Assembly (NCBI RefSeq): GCF_003332275.1
Contig: NZ_QOVA01000018.1
Span: 16,635 to 80,634, forward strand
DNA length: 64,000 nt
From: Edaphovirga cremea
Lineage (GTDB): Bacteria > Pseudomonadota > Gammaproteobacteria > Enterobacterales > Enterobacteriaceae
Direction: 5' to 3'
Shown piece by piece: positions 9,826-20,400 of this stretch. The position numbers and the translations under genes are program-made. The notes below the pieces were generated by a model that was not told where the DNA came from, made no database searches, and saw only the letters and a program-made list of their open reading frames with translations. How positions within the stretch are numbered: position 1 is the stretch's first letter; every line of letters begins with the position of its first letter.

Positions 9826-12520
9826 TTTCTTGGCTACCTTGCTGCAGCAGTCTGGTGATAAAGTGATCAATCTGACGTATGTCATTTTCGATCATCAGCA
9901 TATCCGTTGCGATAATATGCTGTTCTAAGGTTTCACAAAAAAGTTTGCCAGGTGTCAGATTCAGCATGGCGAACACCCCTTTGAGGCGATGCGCAGTCTG
10001 AGAAAGTGACTTAAAATCCTGTTGTTGGCTTTCATTATACAGTTTCTCCAGATCTTCCGGTACTGTCTCGACAAACAGTGCGAAGTAATCGCTCCCCGCC
10101 AACTGTTTTTTGTAGAGATCGATATCATCGATGCGGAGTCCTTCAGAAGATGAACCGTCAACCGTTGCAGCTATTTGCTGCTCGATCAACAGCAATATAG
10201 CGTCAATTACCGCACTACCAATATTGTAATTGACGCGGATGTAATGCTTCTCCAGTTGCTGAAACCCTGGCTCATCACTGGCCAGCAGCAGGGTATAACG
10301 ATCGCAGTTCTGTGGATTATCCGTCAGCATCACGTCATAATCGCGATTAACTTGCCGCTCATCGCCAGTAATGCATATCGCGCCGTAAGCATTAAGCAAA
10401 CGGGTGACAATCGACTGAACCTCATCAGATGTAATATCCAGCAGGACTGTCACGTCATCCAGCAGTTTTTCGCTTTCCTGTGACTCTTTTGGCAGTAATT
10501 CTACAGGCAACTTCACGGTATAGCGTGTACCTATATCGACTTTGCTGCGGATCTCCAATTGACCGTTCAATTTCTTACACAGTTGATTACATAAGAAAAA
10601 TGTCAGGCCAGATCCATGGCTAAAACGGTCAACCAATGTCTGGTTCAGGAAAGGATAATTGAGGTTGCTGATCTCTTCTTTTGAAATACCGCTGCCGGTA
10701 TCATTAATATGAATAAGCAATTGCTCCGGATTCTGGGAATCATTCTCCACAATCAGAGAAATTTTACCAAATGACGTAGTGACAATAGCGTAATCCAGCA
10801 GCAGTGACAGCACTTTCTTCAGCGCCTGCGCGTCCCCAACATAATGCTGTTCAAGATCAATTTGATAGTGGTTGAACAGCGACAAACCTTTACGATTGAT
10901 TGCGGGTAGCGCCTCCAACAACAACTCATCGATCAGGGTATGCAAAACAAACGGCTGATGTTCTGGCTGCCAATCCTGGGTTTCAATTCGCGTCAACAGC
11001 GTGATGCTGTCAATCAGCGTCAAGGCTGACTGGGATTCGACCACTAAACTTTCGATCAAACGGCTTTGCTCGTGGGGATCGCTGGTTTGCTGGATCTTTT
11101 GTGCCAGCGAATTCAGGGTGTTGAGCGGCTGATTCAATTCAATGCCCAGATTATGCAGCATCAATTTCCGCGCCTGTAAATTCTTGTCGAATTCACGGCG
11201 TGCCTGCTGCAACTTTTTGTTCACCATCACTTCCTTGTCCTGATCGTGCAGCATGAACAAATGGGTGTCGGGGCTGAATTTACTGCGGAACATACGAATT
11301 TCGTACACTTCGTTATTCACCGTCGCCTGAATCACCCCCTGATGCTGTTCAGCCATATGGGCAATTTTTTGCAGGCTAAGGTGGGGGAGAAGGTGATCGG
11401 CTATTTTATTGCTGGCGATGACCGAATTGGTGGCGAAGTTATATACCAATAATCCGACGGGCATATTGGTAATGATCTCCTGGTTCAGCGCATGTTCCGC
11501 TTCCAGTTTTGCCGCCATGTTTTCGCTGGGGCGAATAAATTGATGACGCAAAAAATAGATACCCGCCATCGCCATGACCAGCAAGGCTAAATTGATCAGC
11601 ACCAGCCAGAAGTTATTGCGTACCAGATCCAGCGTCAGGCTCAATAACGGCACCTGATAGACTATCCGCAACGGCGAGTTATCCAGTGGCGCAGAAAACT
11701 GCAACTGCCAGCCGATACGACTGACGAGGGTTTCGTTGCTGTCACCGTCTATCAAATCACCTTCATTGATAGGGGTGGAATCTTCCACCAGAGAGAAGTT
11801 GGCCCGCGCCATGTTCACCGGAATGAGATCGTTAACCGGTAGATCGAACGCGATAACGGTAGCCAGGTGACCGGGATTATTAAAAGTGGTGCGAAGCGAG
11901 AAATAGTAGTCGTTGGCAAAACGAGACTTTCTCAACTCAGAGAATGTTTCGCGCTCATCAAGCGTATTGGCCTGCTGCAACATCTCGGCACGGCGCGATT
12001 CTGCCGACACCGTCAGGTAGCTCTCTTTGAAGCGCGAAGTCAGTTCTTGCAACGGTTGGGTGGTGATCAGTATCAGGCTATTGTCCTGACCATTCAGATA
12101 ATACATGGAGAAATTCTGGTTTTTGGCCCCCCACTGCATATCGAGATAATTCGATATTTTCAGCGTCAAATCCAGCGTCGAACTGTCGTGGCTGCCGAAG
12201 ATCACCGCATCGGTTTTTTTACGCGCTTTTTGTATGTAGTAGACATCCGGCCGCAGGCGAATTTCCTGCACGCCTCCCGCTTCTCCATCGGTCAATTGTG
12301 TGCCGGTGAAGTTGTCGTAAATCTGATACGTATTGAAGCGATAAGTGTCGATCCGCTGCTGAAAGCGGCTGGCAATATTGGTGACCGCGTACTTTTTATC
12401 ACTCAGATAGGCATTGGTATAATTGTAGCCATACAGCCCGAGCGCCATGCTCAACAGCAAGATAAACAGCCAGAAAAATCGCGTGATACTGGATGACGTC
12501 AGCGATAAATATTTATTCAT
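9818..12520 (-). CDS. rcsD: Rcs phosphotransfer protein RcsD
   Basis: Inner-membrane phosphotransfer protein that relays phosphate from RcsC to RcsB. The 900-residue protein (E. coli 890) has a first transmembrane segment near residues 13-33, a periplasmic region, a second segment around residues 305-325 (FWLVLINLALLVMAMAGIYF), a degenerate kinase-like region and an RcsD-ABL-like domain. The C-terminal HPt domain has phospho-His844 in SQTAHRLKGVFAML. The ATG is at 12520, with an MFS gene ending 24 bp upstream on the same strand. That neighbour is not present in E. coli, where micF-ompC adjoins rcsD. Confidence 0.96.
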   Translation of the reverse strand: MNKYLSLTSSSITRFFWLFILLLSMALGLYGYNYTNAYLSDKKYAVTNIASRFQQRIDTYRFNTYQIYDNFTGTQLTDGEAGGVQEIRLRPDVYYIQKARKKTDAVIFGSHDSSTLDLTLKISNYLDMQWGAKNQNFSMYYLNGQDNSLILITTQPLQELTSRFKESYLTVSAESRRAEMLQQANTLDERETFSELRKSRFANDYYFSLRTTFNNPGHLATVIAFDLPVNDLIPVNMARANFSLVEDSTPINEGDLIDGDSNETLVSRIGWQLQFSAPLDNSPLRIVYQVPLLSLTLDLVRNNFWLVLINLALLVMAMAGIYFLRHQFIRPSENMAAKLEAEHALNQEIITNMPVGLLVYNFATNSVIASNKIADHLLPHLSLQKIAHMAEQHQGVIQATVNNEVYEIRMFRSKFSPDTHLFMLHDQDKEVMVNKKLQQARREFDKNLQARKLMLHNLGIELNQPLNTLNSLAQKIQQTSDPHEQSRLIESLVVESQSALTLIDSITLLTRIETQDWQPEHQPFVLHTLIDELLLEALPAINRKGLSLFNHYQIDLEQHYVGDAQALKKVLSLLLDYAIVTTSFGKISLIVENDSQNPEQLLIHINDTGSGISKEEISNLNYPFLNQTLVDRFSHGSGLTFFLCNQLCKKLNGQLEIRSKVDIGTRYTVKLPVELLPKESQESEKLLDDVTVLLDITSDEVQSIVTRLLNAYGAICITGDERQVNRDYDVMLTDNPQNCDRYTLLLASDEPGFQQLEKHYIRVNYNIGSAVIDAILLLIEQQIAATVDGSSSEGLRIDDIDLYKKQLAGSDYFALFVETVPEDLEKLYNESQQQDFKSLSQTAHRLKGVFAMLNLTPGKLFCETLEQHIIATDMLMIENDIRQIDHFITRLLQQGSQENE

Positions 12521-12543
12521 AACGTTAATCGATTATTCCTTCA

Positions 12544-13698
12544 TTATCGCGTAACGGTGCGGGCACTGGCCGTCACCACTAACAGCAATGCCGCCACACA
12601 ACCGAAAGCAATCGGCAGGGAACTGAGTTGGGCAATAAAACCGATCAGCGCCGGTCCGGCGAGAATACCTGCGTACCCAAGCGTGGTCACGGAAGCAATC
12701 GCCAGATTGGCGGGCATCGCGGTCTGGTTGCCTGCGGCACTGAAAACAATCGGAACCAGATTCGACGCGCCAATTCCGACCATCACAAATCCCAGAATGG
12801 CAACCATGGCATTATTAATGCTGATAGCCAACACAATACCGGCGCTGGCGCAGAGGCTTCCCAACAACAGCACGCGATAACGGCCCAGGGCATTGACTAT
12901 GCGATCGCCGTTCAACCGGCCCAGCGTCATGGCAATGGAGAACGCCGCATAACCAATTCCGGCCTGTTCGGTAACGAAACCATGTGAGGAGATCAGAAAC
13001 AGGGCGCTCCAGTCAAGCATAGAACCCTCGGCCAGAAACATCACGAAGCACAGGAACCCCAGGAATACGACCCAACCGCGCGGCAATACCAGCATCGGAC
13101 CTTCCTGATGTTCGTTACGATCGCGCCATAAATGCCGACTGGCGAGCAGGGTCAGTAACACAATCAGGACGACGGTGGAAATGATAGCACTGAGCGCCGA
13201 GAATCCAGCCCACAATAGTGCGCTGACACCCAATGCCCCCGCGATGCTGCCCACGCTGAAAAAACCATGGAAACCCGACATCATCGCGCGGCCGCTGGCT
13301 TTTTCAACGCCAACCGCCTGAATGTTCATCGCCACGTCAAGCATACCAATCGAAGCGCCGAAGAACAGCAGAGCCAACGCCATACCGTAGGTACTGTCCA
13401 TCAGAACCAGCAGGGGCAGATCCAGGCAGATAAACGCGGCAGCGACCAGTATCACCGTCCTGCACCCCAGTTTGCCTGTCAGGATGCCGGTTAGCGGCAT
13501 TGCCAGCATCGATCCGGCACCAATGCACAGCAGCAGTAAACCCAGGGCACCATCATCGATCAACAAGCGCTGTTTAACGAACGGTACCAACGGCGCCCAG
13601 GCCGCCATACCCAGTCCGGCAATAAAAAAAACCAGGCGGGTTGCCATCTGCTGCGGTACGCCGGGTTGATCCTGTTCATTACACAATGTGGTGGTCAT
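12544..13698 (-). CDS. MFS transporter, YbjJ-like
   Basis: Major facilitator superfamily permease of the inner membrane; substrate unknown. The product, about 384 residues from the ATG at 13698 (MTTTLCNEQDQPG), shows some twelve hydrophobic segments. Motifs such as FFGASIGMLDVAMNIQAVGVE, MMSGFHGFFSVGSIAGALG and FLAEGSMLDWSALFL recall E. coli YbjJ. An in-frame ATG at 13758 would add 20 residues rich in basic and aromatic residues; neither start has a convincing ribosome-binding site. It lies 24 bp before rcsD on the same strand, so read-through into rcsD is possible. This is the first gene of the accessory block. Confidence 0.8.
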   Translation of the reverse strand: MTTTLCNEQDQPGVPQQMATRLVFFIAGLGMAAWAPLVPFVKQRLLIDDGALGLLLLCIGAGSMLAMPLTGILTGKLGCRTVILVAAAFICLDLPLLVLMDSTYGMALALLFFGASIGMLDVAMNIQAVGVEKASGRAMMSGFHGFFSVGSIAGALGVSALLWAGFSALSAIISTVVLIVLLTLLASRHLWRDRNEHQEGPMLVLPRGWVVFLGFLCFVMFLAEGSMLDWSALFLISSHGFVTEQAGIGYAAFSIAMTLGRLNGDRIVNALGRYRVLLLGSLCASAGIVLAISINNAMVAILGFVMVGIGASNLVPIVFSAAGNQTAMPANLAIASVTTLGYAGILAGPALIGFIAQLSSLPIAFGCVAALLLVVTASARTVTR

Positions 13699-14194
13699 CT
13701 GCTCTGCATGTTTCCATATCTTGGGGAAGATAGATCGAAATGAGTTTCGTTTTATCATAATCCGTTAACCGGATCGAAAAGAATCATTAGGGTAAGCACT
13801 GCGCTCAGGATTTTGAGCATGATTCCGTTATGGCGTGGCGTTCCAGCCACATTGCAACATTTGGCCGGGATTGAGCCATCATGGTTTGTATCCTAGCAGA
13901 AAGCGACATCTCGGGTTATTCCCATTCATCTGATTTATAGATCTTCTTTTCGCCACCTTTTTGACCTCTGGCACATAGCGACAGAGCTTGCATAAAAGAT
14001 AAATAGTGCTGAAGTTTTTTAACTTTAGATAATTTAACTATTCCTCGTGTTTTTCATTAACACTCTTAATTCATGCGGTCACTTGAGAATTAAGATCTTG
14101 AAAATAATAAAATTAACTACATCCCCATTATCATGATGTCTTTTTTTGGTTAGTTATTTTTATATAATTAGTTTTACTAATTAATATTTTTTCT

Positions 14195-14233
14195 CGTTTT
14201 GATTACTTTTTTTTGCGGCAATTAATCAAAACG
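14195..14233. promoter_or_regulatory. Inverted repeat in AT-rich adhesin promoter region
   Basis: CGTTTTGATTA (14195-14205) and its exact complement TAATCAAAACG (14223-14233) are separated by 17 bp. A second small inverted repeat, TAATTAG-tttta-CTAATTA, lies at 14165-14183. The 13759-14477 gap is markedly AT-rich from about 13900 to 14250, as expected for an H-NS-silenced biofilm adhesin promoter. The repeats may be regulator sites. No gene longer than the 11-codon leader is seen in this gap. Confidence 0.45.
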
Positions 14234-14438
14234 CTATTTATATCTATTGAACCCCTGAACTGAAACGATGGGTCAGTTTTGCGTTAAGCCTACATTTTTC
14301 AGGGTAAAAAAAGAGAGTTTAGCTGCACGTATTTTGTCGTTACCCGCCAGGTCGAAGAAAAGTAAGTCACCGCAATACATGATTTTTTCTGATTGTTCCT
14401 GCCGTGCCCTTTCATTTTAAGAAGGGATAACTCTCGGC

Positions 14439-14474
14439 ATGGAATTTTTAAAGATGATTTGGTTCAAGGGGTAA
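14439..14474 (+). CDS. Possible 11-residue leader ORF before the giant adhesin
   Basis: ATG at 14439 opens MEFLKMIWFKG and stops at 14472-14474, three bases before the adhesin ATG. A GAAGGGA ribosome-binding-like sequence sits upstream at about 14421-14427. The adhesin's own GGGG ribosome-binding sequence lies inside this ORF, so translation of the leader could influence adhesin initiation. Chance occurrence is possible. Confidence 0.3.
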   Translation: MEFLKMIWFKG

Positions 14475-14477
14475 CAC

Positions 14478-17400
14478 ATGGCTCAACTCAGCAGCAAAGT
14501 AGATATTCTCGCGCGCAATTCTGGCAACGTCATTTCACAAGTCGCAGACGGAAATCAAACTATATCATTGAATCAATTGAGTATTGTGCGGATCCATGGC
14601 ACCCGCGATTTGGTGCTTAATTACGAGCGCATCGGAAACGATTTGGTTCTGCACATGAAAGACGGTACTACCGTTCGCTACAGAAGCTTTTTTCTGACTG
14701 ATGCTGAAGGTCGTCATAGTGAGCTGGTTTTTGATGATGGTACCCACGCGCCTGAACATGCGGTATTTGCTGCGTTAGGCGCGCCACCCGCAGAGCCTGT
14801 AGCTCTGATCCCACAATATGAAACCATTGATAACGTCGGTGCCCTGGTCTTTGACAGCAACTCTTTCTCGCCAGCCGCTTTGGCCGCCATACTGGGTTTT
14901 GTCGCCCTCGGCGCAGGCGTTACCATCGCCTCACACAACAGTGGCGGTGGGAGCGGGAGTAATACCGAGACCCCCGGACAACCTGAAGAGCCGTCTGCTC
15001 CGACTATCACGATTCGCCCCTTCGCTGGCGATAACATCCTCAATGCCGCTGAATCCCAACTACAACAGGTACTTAGCGGGACTACCGACGGCGTTGAGGC
15101 CGGGCGTACGATTCAAATTACACTCAACGGAAAAACCTACACCACTACCGTGGACGCCGAGGGTGCATGGAGTCTGAATCTGTCCGCTGCGGATCTGCAA
15201 ACGTTGGCCGATGGCACCTATGTGATCACCGTGACGGTGACCAATGAGTCTGGCGAGAGCGCAGAACAGAGCGTAACCATGGTGGTAGACACGACGCCAC
15301 CAATCCTGACCATCAATCCGGTGGCCGGGGACGATATTCTCGATGCGGCAGAGACGGGTCAGCCCCAGATTATCAGTGGAACGGCATCCGTTTCTGAAGC
15401 GGGCAAAACCGTTACCGTTACTATGAACGGCGCGAATTACACCGCAACGGTAGGTGCAGACGGAAATTGGAGCCTGACTATTCCGGCAGGGGTGCTGAGT
15501 GGTCTGGGAAATGGCGGTTATTCGCTGACGGCGACGCTGACGGATTCCGCAGGAAATTCAACGCAAATCACTCATGATTTTACTGTCGATACCACAGTCG
15601 AAACATTGCCAACACTGACTCTTGATGCGTTTACCGGTGATAACGTGCTGGATGCCGCAGAGCGTCAAGTGCAGCAACCGTTGAGCGGCAGCACGACAAA
15701 CGTCGAGACCGGGCAGTTCGTGTTGATCACCCTTAACGGCAAAACGTATTCGGCGGAAGTGCAAGCCAGCGGCAACTGGAGCATCAACGTGCCCGCCGCC
15801 GATCTGGCGCTGCTGGTCAACGGCGACACCACCATCAGCGCAACGGTCACCGACGCTTCCGGCAATCCGGCGACAGCCAGCGAAACCCTGACGGTCAATA
15901 CCGATCTGGGCGGGCTGTCACTCGATCCCATCTCCGGTGATAACCGACTGAATGCGCTGGAAGCGGGCAGCGAGCTGTCGGTCTCCGGCACCTCGGCGAA
16001 TGTCGCCGAAGGCGCGACGGTCACGGTGACGCTGAACGGTAAAACCTACACCGCGATTGTCGGTGACGATGGTCGCTGGACGGCGACCATTCCGGCTGCC
16101 GATCTGGCGCTGTTGCCGGACGGTCAACTGACCGTTACCGCGACAGCAACGGACGAAGGCGGCACGACGGTCAACGGCTCGGCACAGCTTGGCGTATTTA
16201 TCACCGACCTGCCGGAAGCGACACTCAATCCGCCGTTTGGCGACGGCATCCTGAACGGGGACGAAACGCAGACGTCGCAAACCCTCAGCGGCAGCACCGG
16301 TGTAACTGGCGACGGCCAGACAGTCACCGTCAATATCGGCGGTCAGGACTACAGCGGCACAGTGGACGGCGACGGCAACTGGACGATCAGCGTACCGGCC
16401 GATGTGTTGCAGGCGCTGCCGCAGGGCGATAACCCGCTCTCGGTGGTGGTGACGGACGCGGCAGGCAACAGAGACACGCTGCCTGCCGTGGTCAATGTCG
16501 ACACCGTTGCCCCGACGCTGATCGTCAATCCGGTGACCGGCGATGGGGTGATCAACGCGGCGGAAGCGGCAGGCGCGATCGCCATCACCGGCTCGGCCTC
16601 GCTCTCCGAAGCCGGTCGCACTGTTACCGTCACCCTGAACGGCCAAAGCTACACCGGCGTGGTGCAGGATAACGGCACCTGGAGCGTCAGCGTTCCGGCC
16701 GGTGCATTGGCGGGTGCGGAGAATGGCAGCTATCCGCTGACTGCAACGCTTTTAGACTCGGCGGGTAACAGTACCGAGGTGACACAAAACGTCACTCTCG
16801 ATGCCGATCCGGCGTCCCTGCCAACCCTGACGCTGAACGCCTTCGCGGGCGACAATCTGCTTAACGGTGCGGAGCAGCAGACCGCGCAACCGCTGAGCGG
16901 CAGCACGACAAACGTCGAAGCCGGACAGTTCGTGCTGATCACGCTTAACGGCAAAACGTATTCAGCCGAAGTGCAGGCCAGCGGCAACTGGACGATCAAC
17001 GTGCCCGCTGCCGATTTGGCGCTGCTGGTCAACGGCGACACCACCATCAGCGCAACGGTCACCGACGCTTCCGGCAATCCGGCGACAGCCAGCGAAACCC
17101 TGACGGTCAATACCGATCTGGGCGGGCTGTCACTCGATCCCATCTCCGGTGATAACCGACTGAATGCGCTGGAAGCGGGCAGCGAGCTGTCGGTCTCCGG
17201 CACCTCGGCGAATGTCGCCGAAGGCGCGACGGTCACGGTGACGCTGAACGGTAAAACCTACACCGCGATTGTCGGTGACGATGGTCGCTGGACGGCGACC
17301 ATTCCGGCTGCCGATCTGGCGCTGTTGCCGGACGGTCAACTGACCGTTACCGCGACAGCAACGGACGAAGGCGGCACGACGGTCAACGGCTCGGCACAGC

Positions 17401-20400
17401 TTGGCGTATTTATCACCGACCTGCCGGAAGCGACACTCAATCCGCCGTTTGGCGACGGCATCCTGAACGGGGACGAAACGCAGACGTCGCAAACCCTCAG
17501 CGGCAGCACCGGTGTAACTGGCGACGGCCAGACAGTCACCGTCAATATCGGCGGTCAGGACTACAGCGGCACAGTGGACGGCGACGGCAACTGGACGATC
17601 AGCGTACCGGCCGATGTGTTGCAGGCGCTGCCGCAGGGCGATAACCCGCTCTCGGTGGTGGTGACGGACGCGGCAGGCAACAGAGACACGCTGCCTGCCG
17701 TGGTCAATGTCGACACCGTTGCCCCGACGCTGATCGTCAATCCGGTGACCGGCGATGGGGTGATCAACGCGGCGGAAGCGGCAGGCGCGATCGCCATCAC
17801 CGGCTCGGCCTCGCTCTCCGAAGCCGGTCGCACTGTTACCGTCACCCTGAACGGCCAAAGCTACACCGGCGTGGTGCAGGATAACGGCACCTGGAGCGTC
17901 AGCGTTCCGGCCGGTGCATTGGCGGGTGCGGAGAATGGCAGTTATCCATTGACCGCGACGTTGTCGGATGCGGCAGGCAACAGCACCGAGGTGACACAAA
18001 ACGTCACTCTCGATGCCGATCCAGCCTCTCTGCCAACGCTGACGCTGAACGCCTTCGCGGGCGACAATCTGCTTAACGGCGCGGAGCAACAGACCGCGCA
18101 ACCACTGAGCGGTAGCACGACCAATGTCGAAGCCGGACAGTTCGTGTTGATCACGCTTAACGGCAAAACGTATTCAGCCGAAGTGCAGGCCAGCGGCAAC
18201 TGGAGCATCAACGTGCCTGCCGCCGATCTGGCGCTGCTGGTCAATGGCGATACCACCATCAGCGCAACGGTCACTGATACTGCGGGTAATCCGGCCACTG
18301 CCAGCGAAACCCTGACGGTGAATACCGAGCTGGGCGGGCTGTCTCTCGATCCGATCTCCGGCGACAATCGGCTGAATGCGCTGGAAGCAGGCAGCGAGCT
18401 GTCGGTCTCCGGGACGTCAGCGAATGTCGCCGAAGGTGCGACGGTCACGGTGACGCTGAACGGTAAAACCTACACCGCGACTGTCGGTGATGACGGTCGC
18501 TGGACGGCGACCATTCCAGCCGCGGATCTGGCGCTGTTGCCAGATGGGCAACTGCCTGTTACCGCGACAGCAACGGATGAAGGCGGCACGGAGGTTAACG
18601 GCTCGGCACAGCTTGGTGTATTTATCAGCGAGTTGCCGGAGGCGACACTCAACCCACCGTTTGGCGACGGCATTTTGAACGGTGACGAAACCCAGACGTC
18701 GCAAACCCTCAGCGGCAGCACTGGCGTAAGTGGCGACGGCCAGACAGTGACCGTGAATATCGGCGGTCAGGACTACAGCGGCACGGTGGACAGCAATGGC
18801 AACTGGACGGTGAGCATTCCGGCGGATGTGCTGCAGGCACTGCCGCAGGGCGATAACCCGGTTGAAGTGACGGTCACCGATGCCGCAGGAAATAGCAATA
18901 CCCTCGACAGTTCGGTCAATGTCGACACCATCGCCCCGACGCTGATCGTCAATCCGGTCACCGGCGACGGGGTGATCAACGCGGCGGAAGCGGCGGCGGC
19001 GATCGCCATCACCGGAACGGCGTCCCTCTCCGAAGCCGGTCGCACGGTGACTGTCACCCTGAACGGCCAAAGCTACACCGGCGTGGTGCAGGATAACGGC
19101 ACCTGGAGCGTCAGCGTGCCAGCCGGTGCATTGTCGGGTGTGGAGAATGGCAGCTATCCATTGACTGCGACTTTGAGTGACACGGCGGGCAATGAGACTT
19201 CTGTCAGCCAGAATGTGGTGCTGGATGTCGATCCGGCCTTCCTGCCAACCCTGACGCTCAACGCCTTTGCGGGCGACAATCTGCTTAATGGTGCAGAGCA
19301 ACAGACCGCGCAACCGCTGAGCGGCAGCACCACCAACGTCGAAGCCGGGCAGTTTGTGTTGATCACGCTGAACGGCAAAACCTACAGCGCCGAAGTACAG
19401 GCCAGCGGCAACTGGAGCATCTCTGTTCCGGCTGCCGATCTGGCGCTGCTGGTCAACGGCGACACCACCATCAGCGCAACGGTCACCGACGCTTCCGGCA
19501 ATCCGGCGGCAGCCAGCGAAACCCTGACGGTCAATACCGATTTGGGCGGGCTGTCGCTCGATCCGATCTCCGGCGACAACCGACTGAATGCGCTGGAAGC
19601 GGGCAGCGAGCTGTCGGTCTCCGGCACCTCGGCGAATGTCGCCGAAGGCGCGGTGGTCACGGTGACGCTGAACGGTAAAACCTACACCGCGACTGTCGGT
19701 GACGATGGTCGCTGGACGGTGACCATTCCAACTGCCGATCTGGCGCTGTTGCCAGATGGTCAACTGACCGTCACGGCCACTGCCACCGATGAAGGCGGCA
19801 CGGTGGTCAACGGCTCGGCGCAGCTCGGGGTATTTATCAGCGAGCTGCCGGAGGCGACACTCAACCCACCGTTCGGCGACGGCATTTTGAACGGTGAAGA
19901 AACGCAGACGTCGCAAACCCTCAGCGGCAGCACCGGCGTAAGTGGCGACAGTCAGACCGTCACGGTGACTATCGGCGGTCAGGACTACAGCGGCACGGTG
20001 GACAGCAACGGCAACTGGACGGTGAGCATTCCGGCGGACGTGTTGCAGTCGCTGCCGCAGGGCGATAACCCGCTCTCGGTGGTGGTGACGGACGCGGCAG
20101 GGAATAGCAACACCCTCGACAGCTCGGTCAATGTCGACACGATCGCCCCGACGCTGATCGTCAATCCGGTCACCGGCGACGGGGTGATCAACGCGGCGGA
20201 AGCGGCGGCGGCGATCGCCATCACCGGAACGGCGTCCCTCTCGGAAGCCGGTCGCACGGTGACCGTCACCCTGAACGGCCAAAGTTACACCGGCGTGGTG
20301 CAGGATAACGGCACCTGGAGCGTCAGCGTGCCAGTCGGTGCATTGTCGGGTGTGGAGAATGGCAGCTATCCATTGACCGCAACGCTTTCAGACTCGGCGG

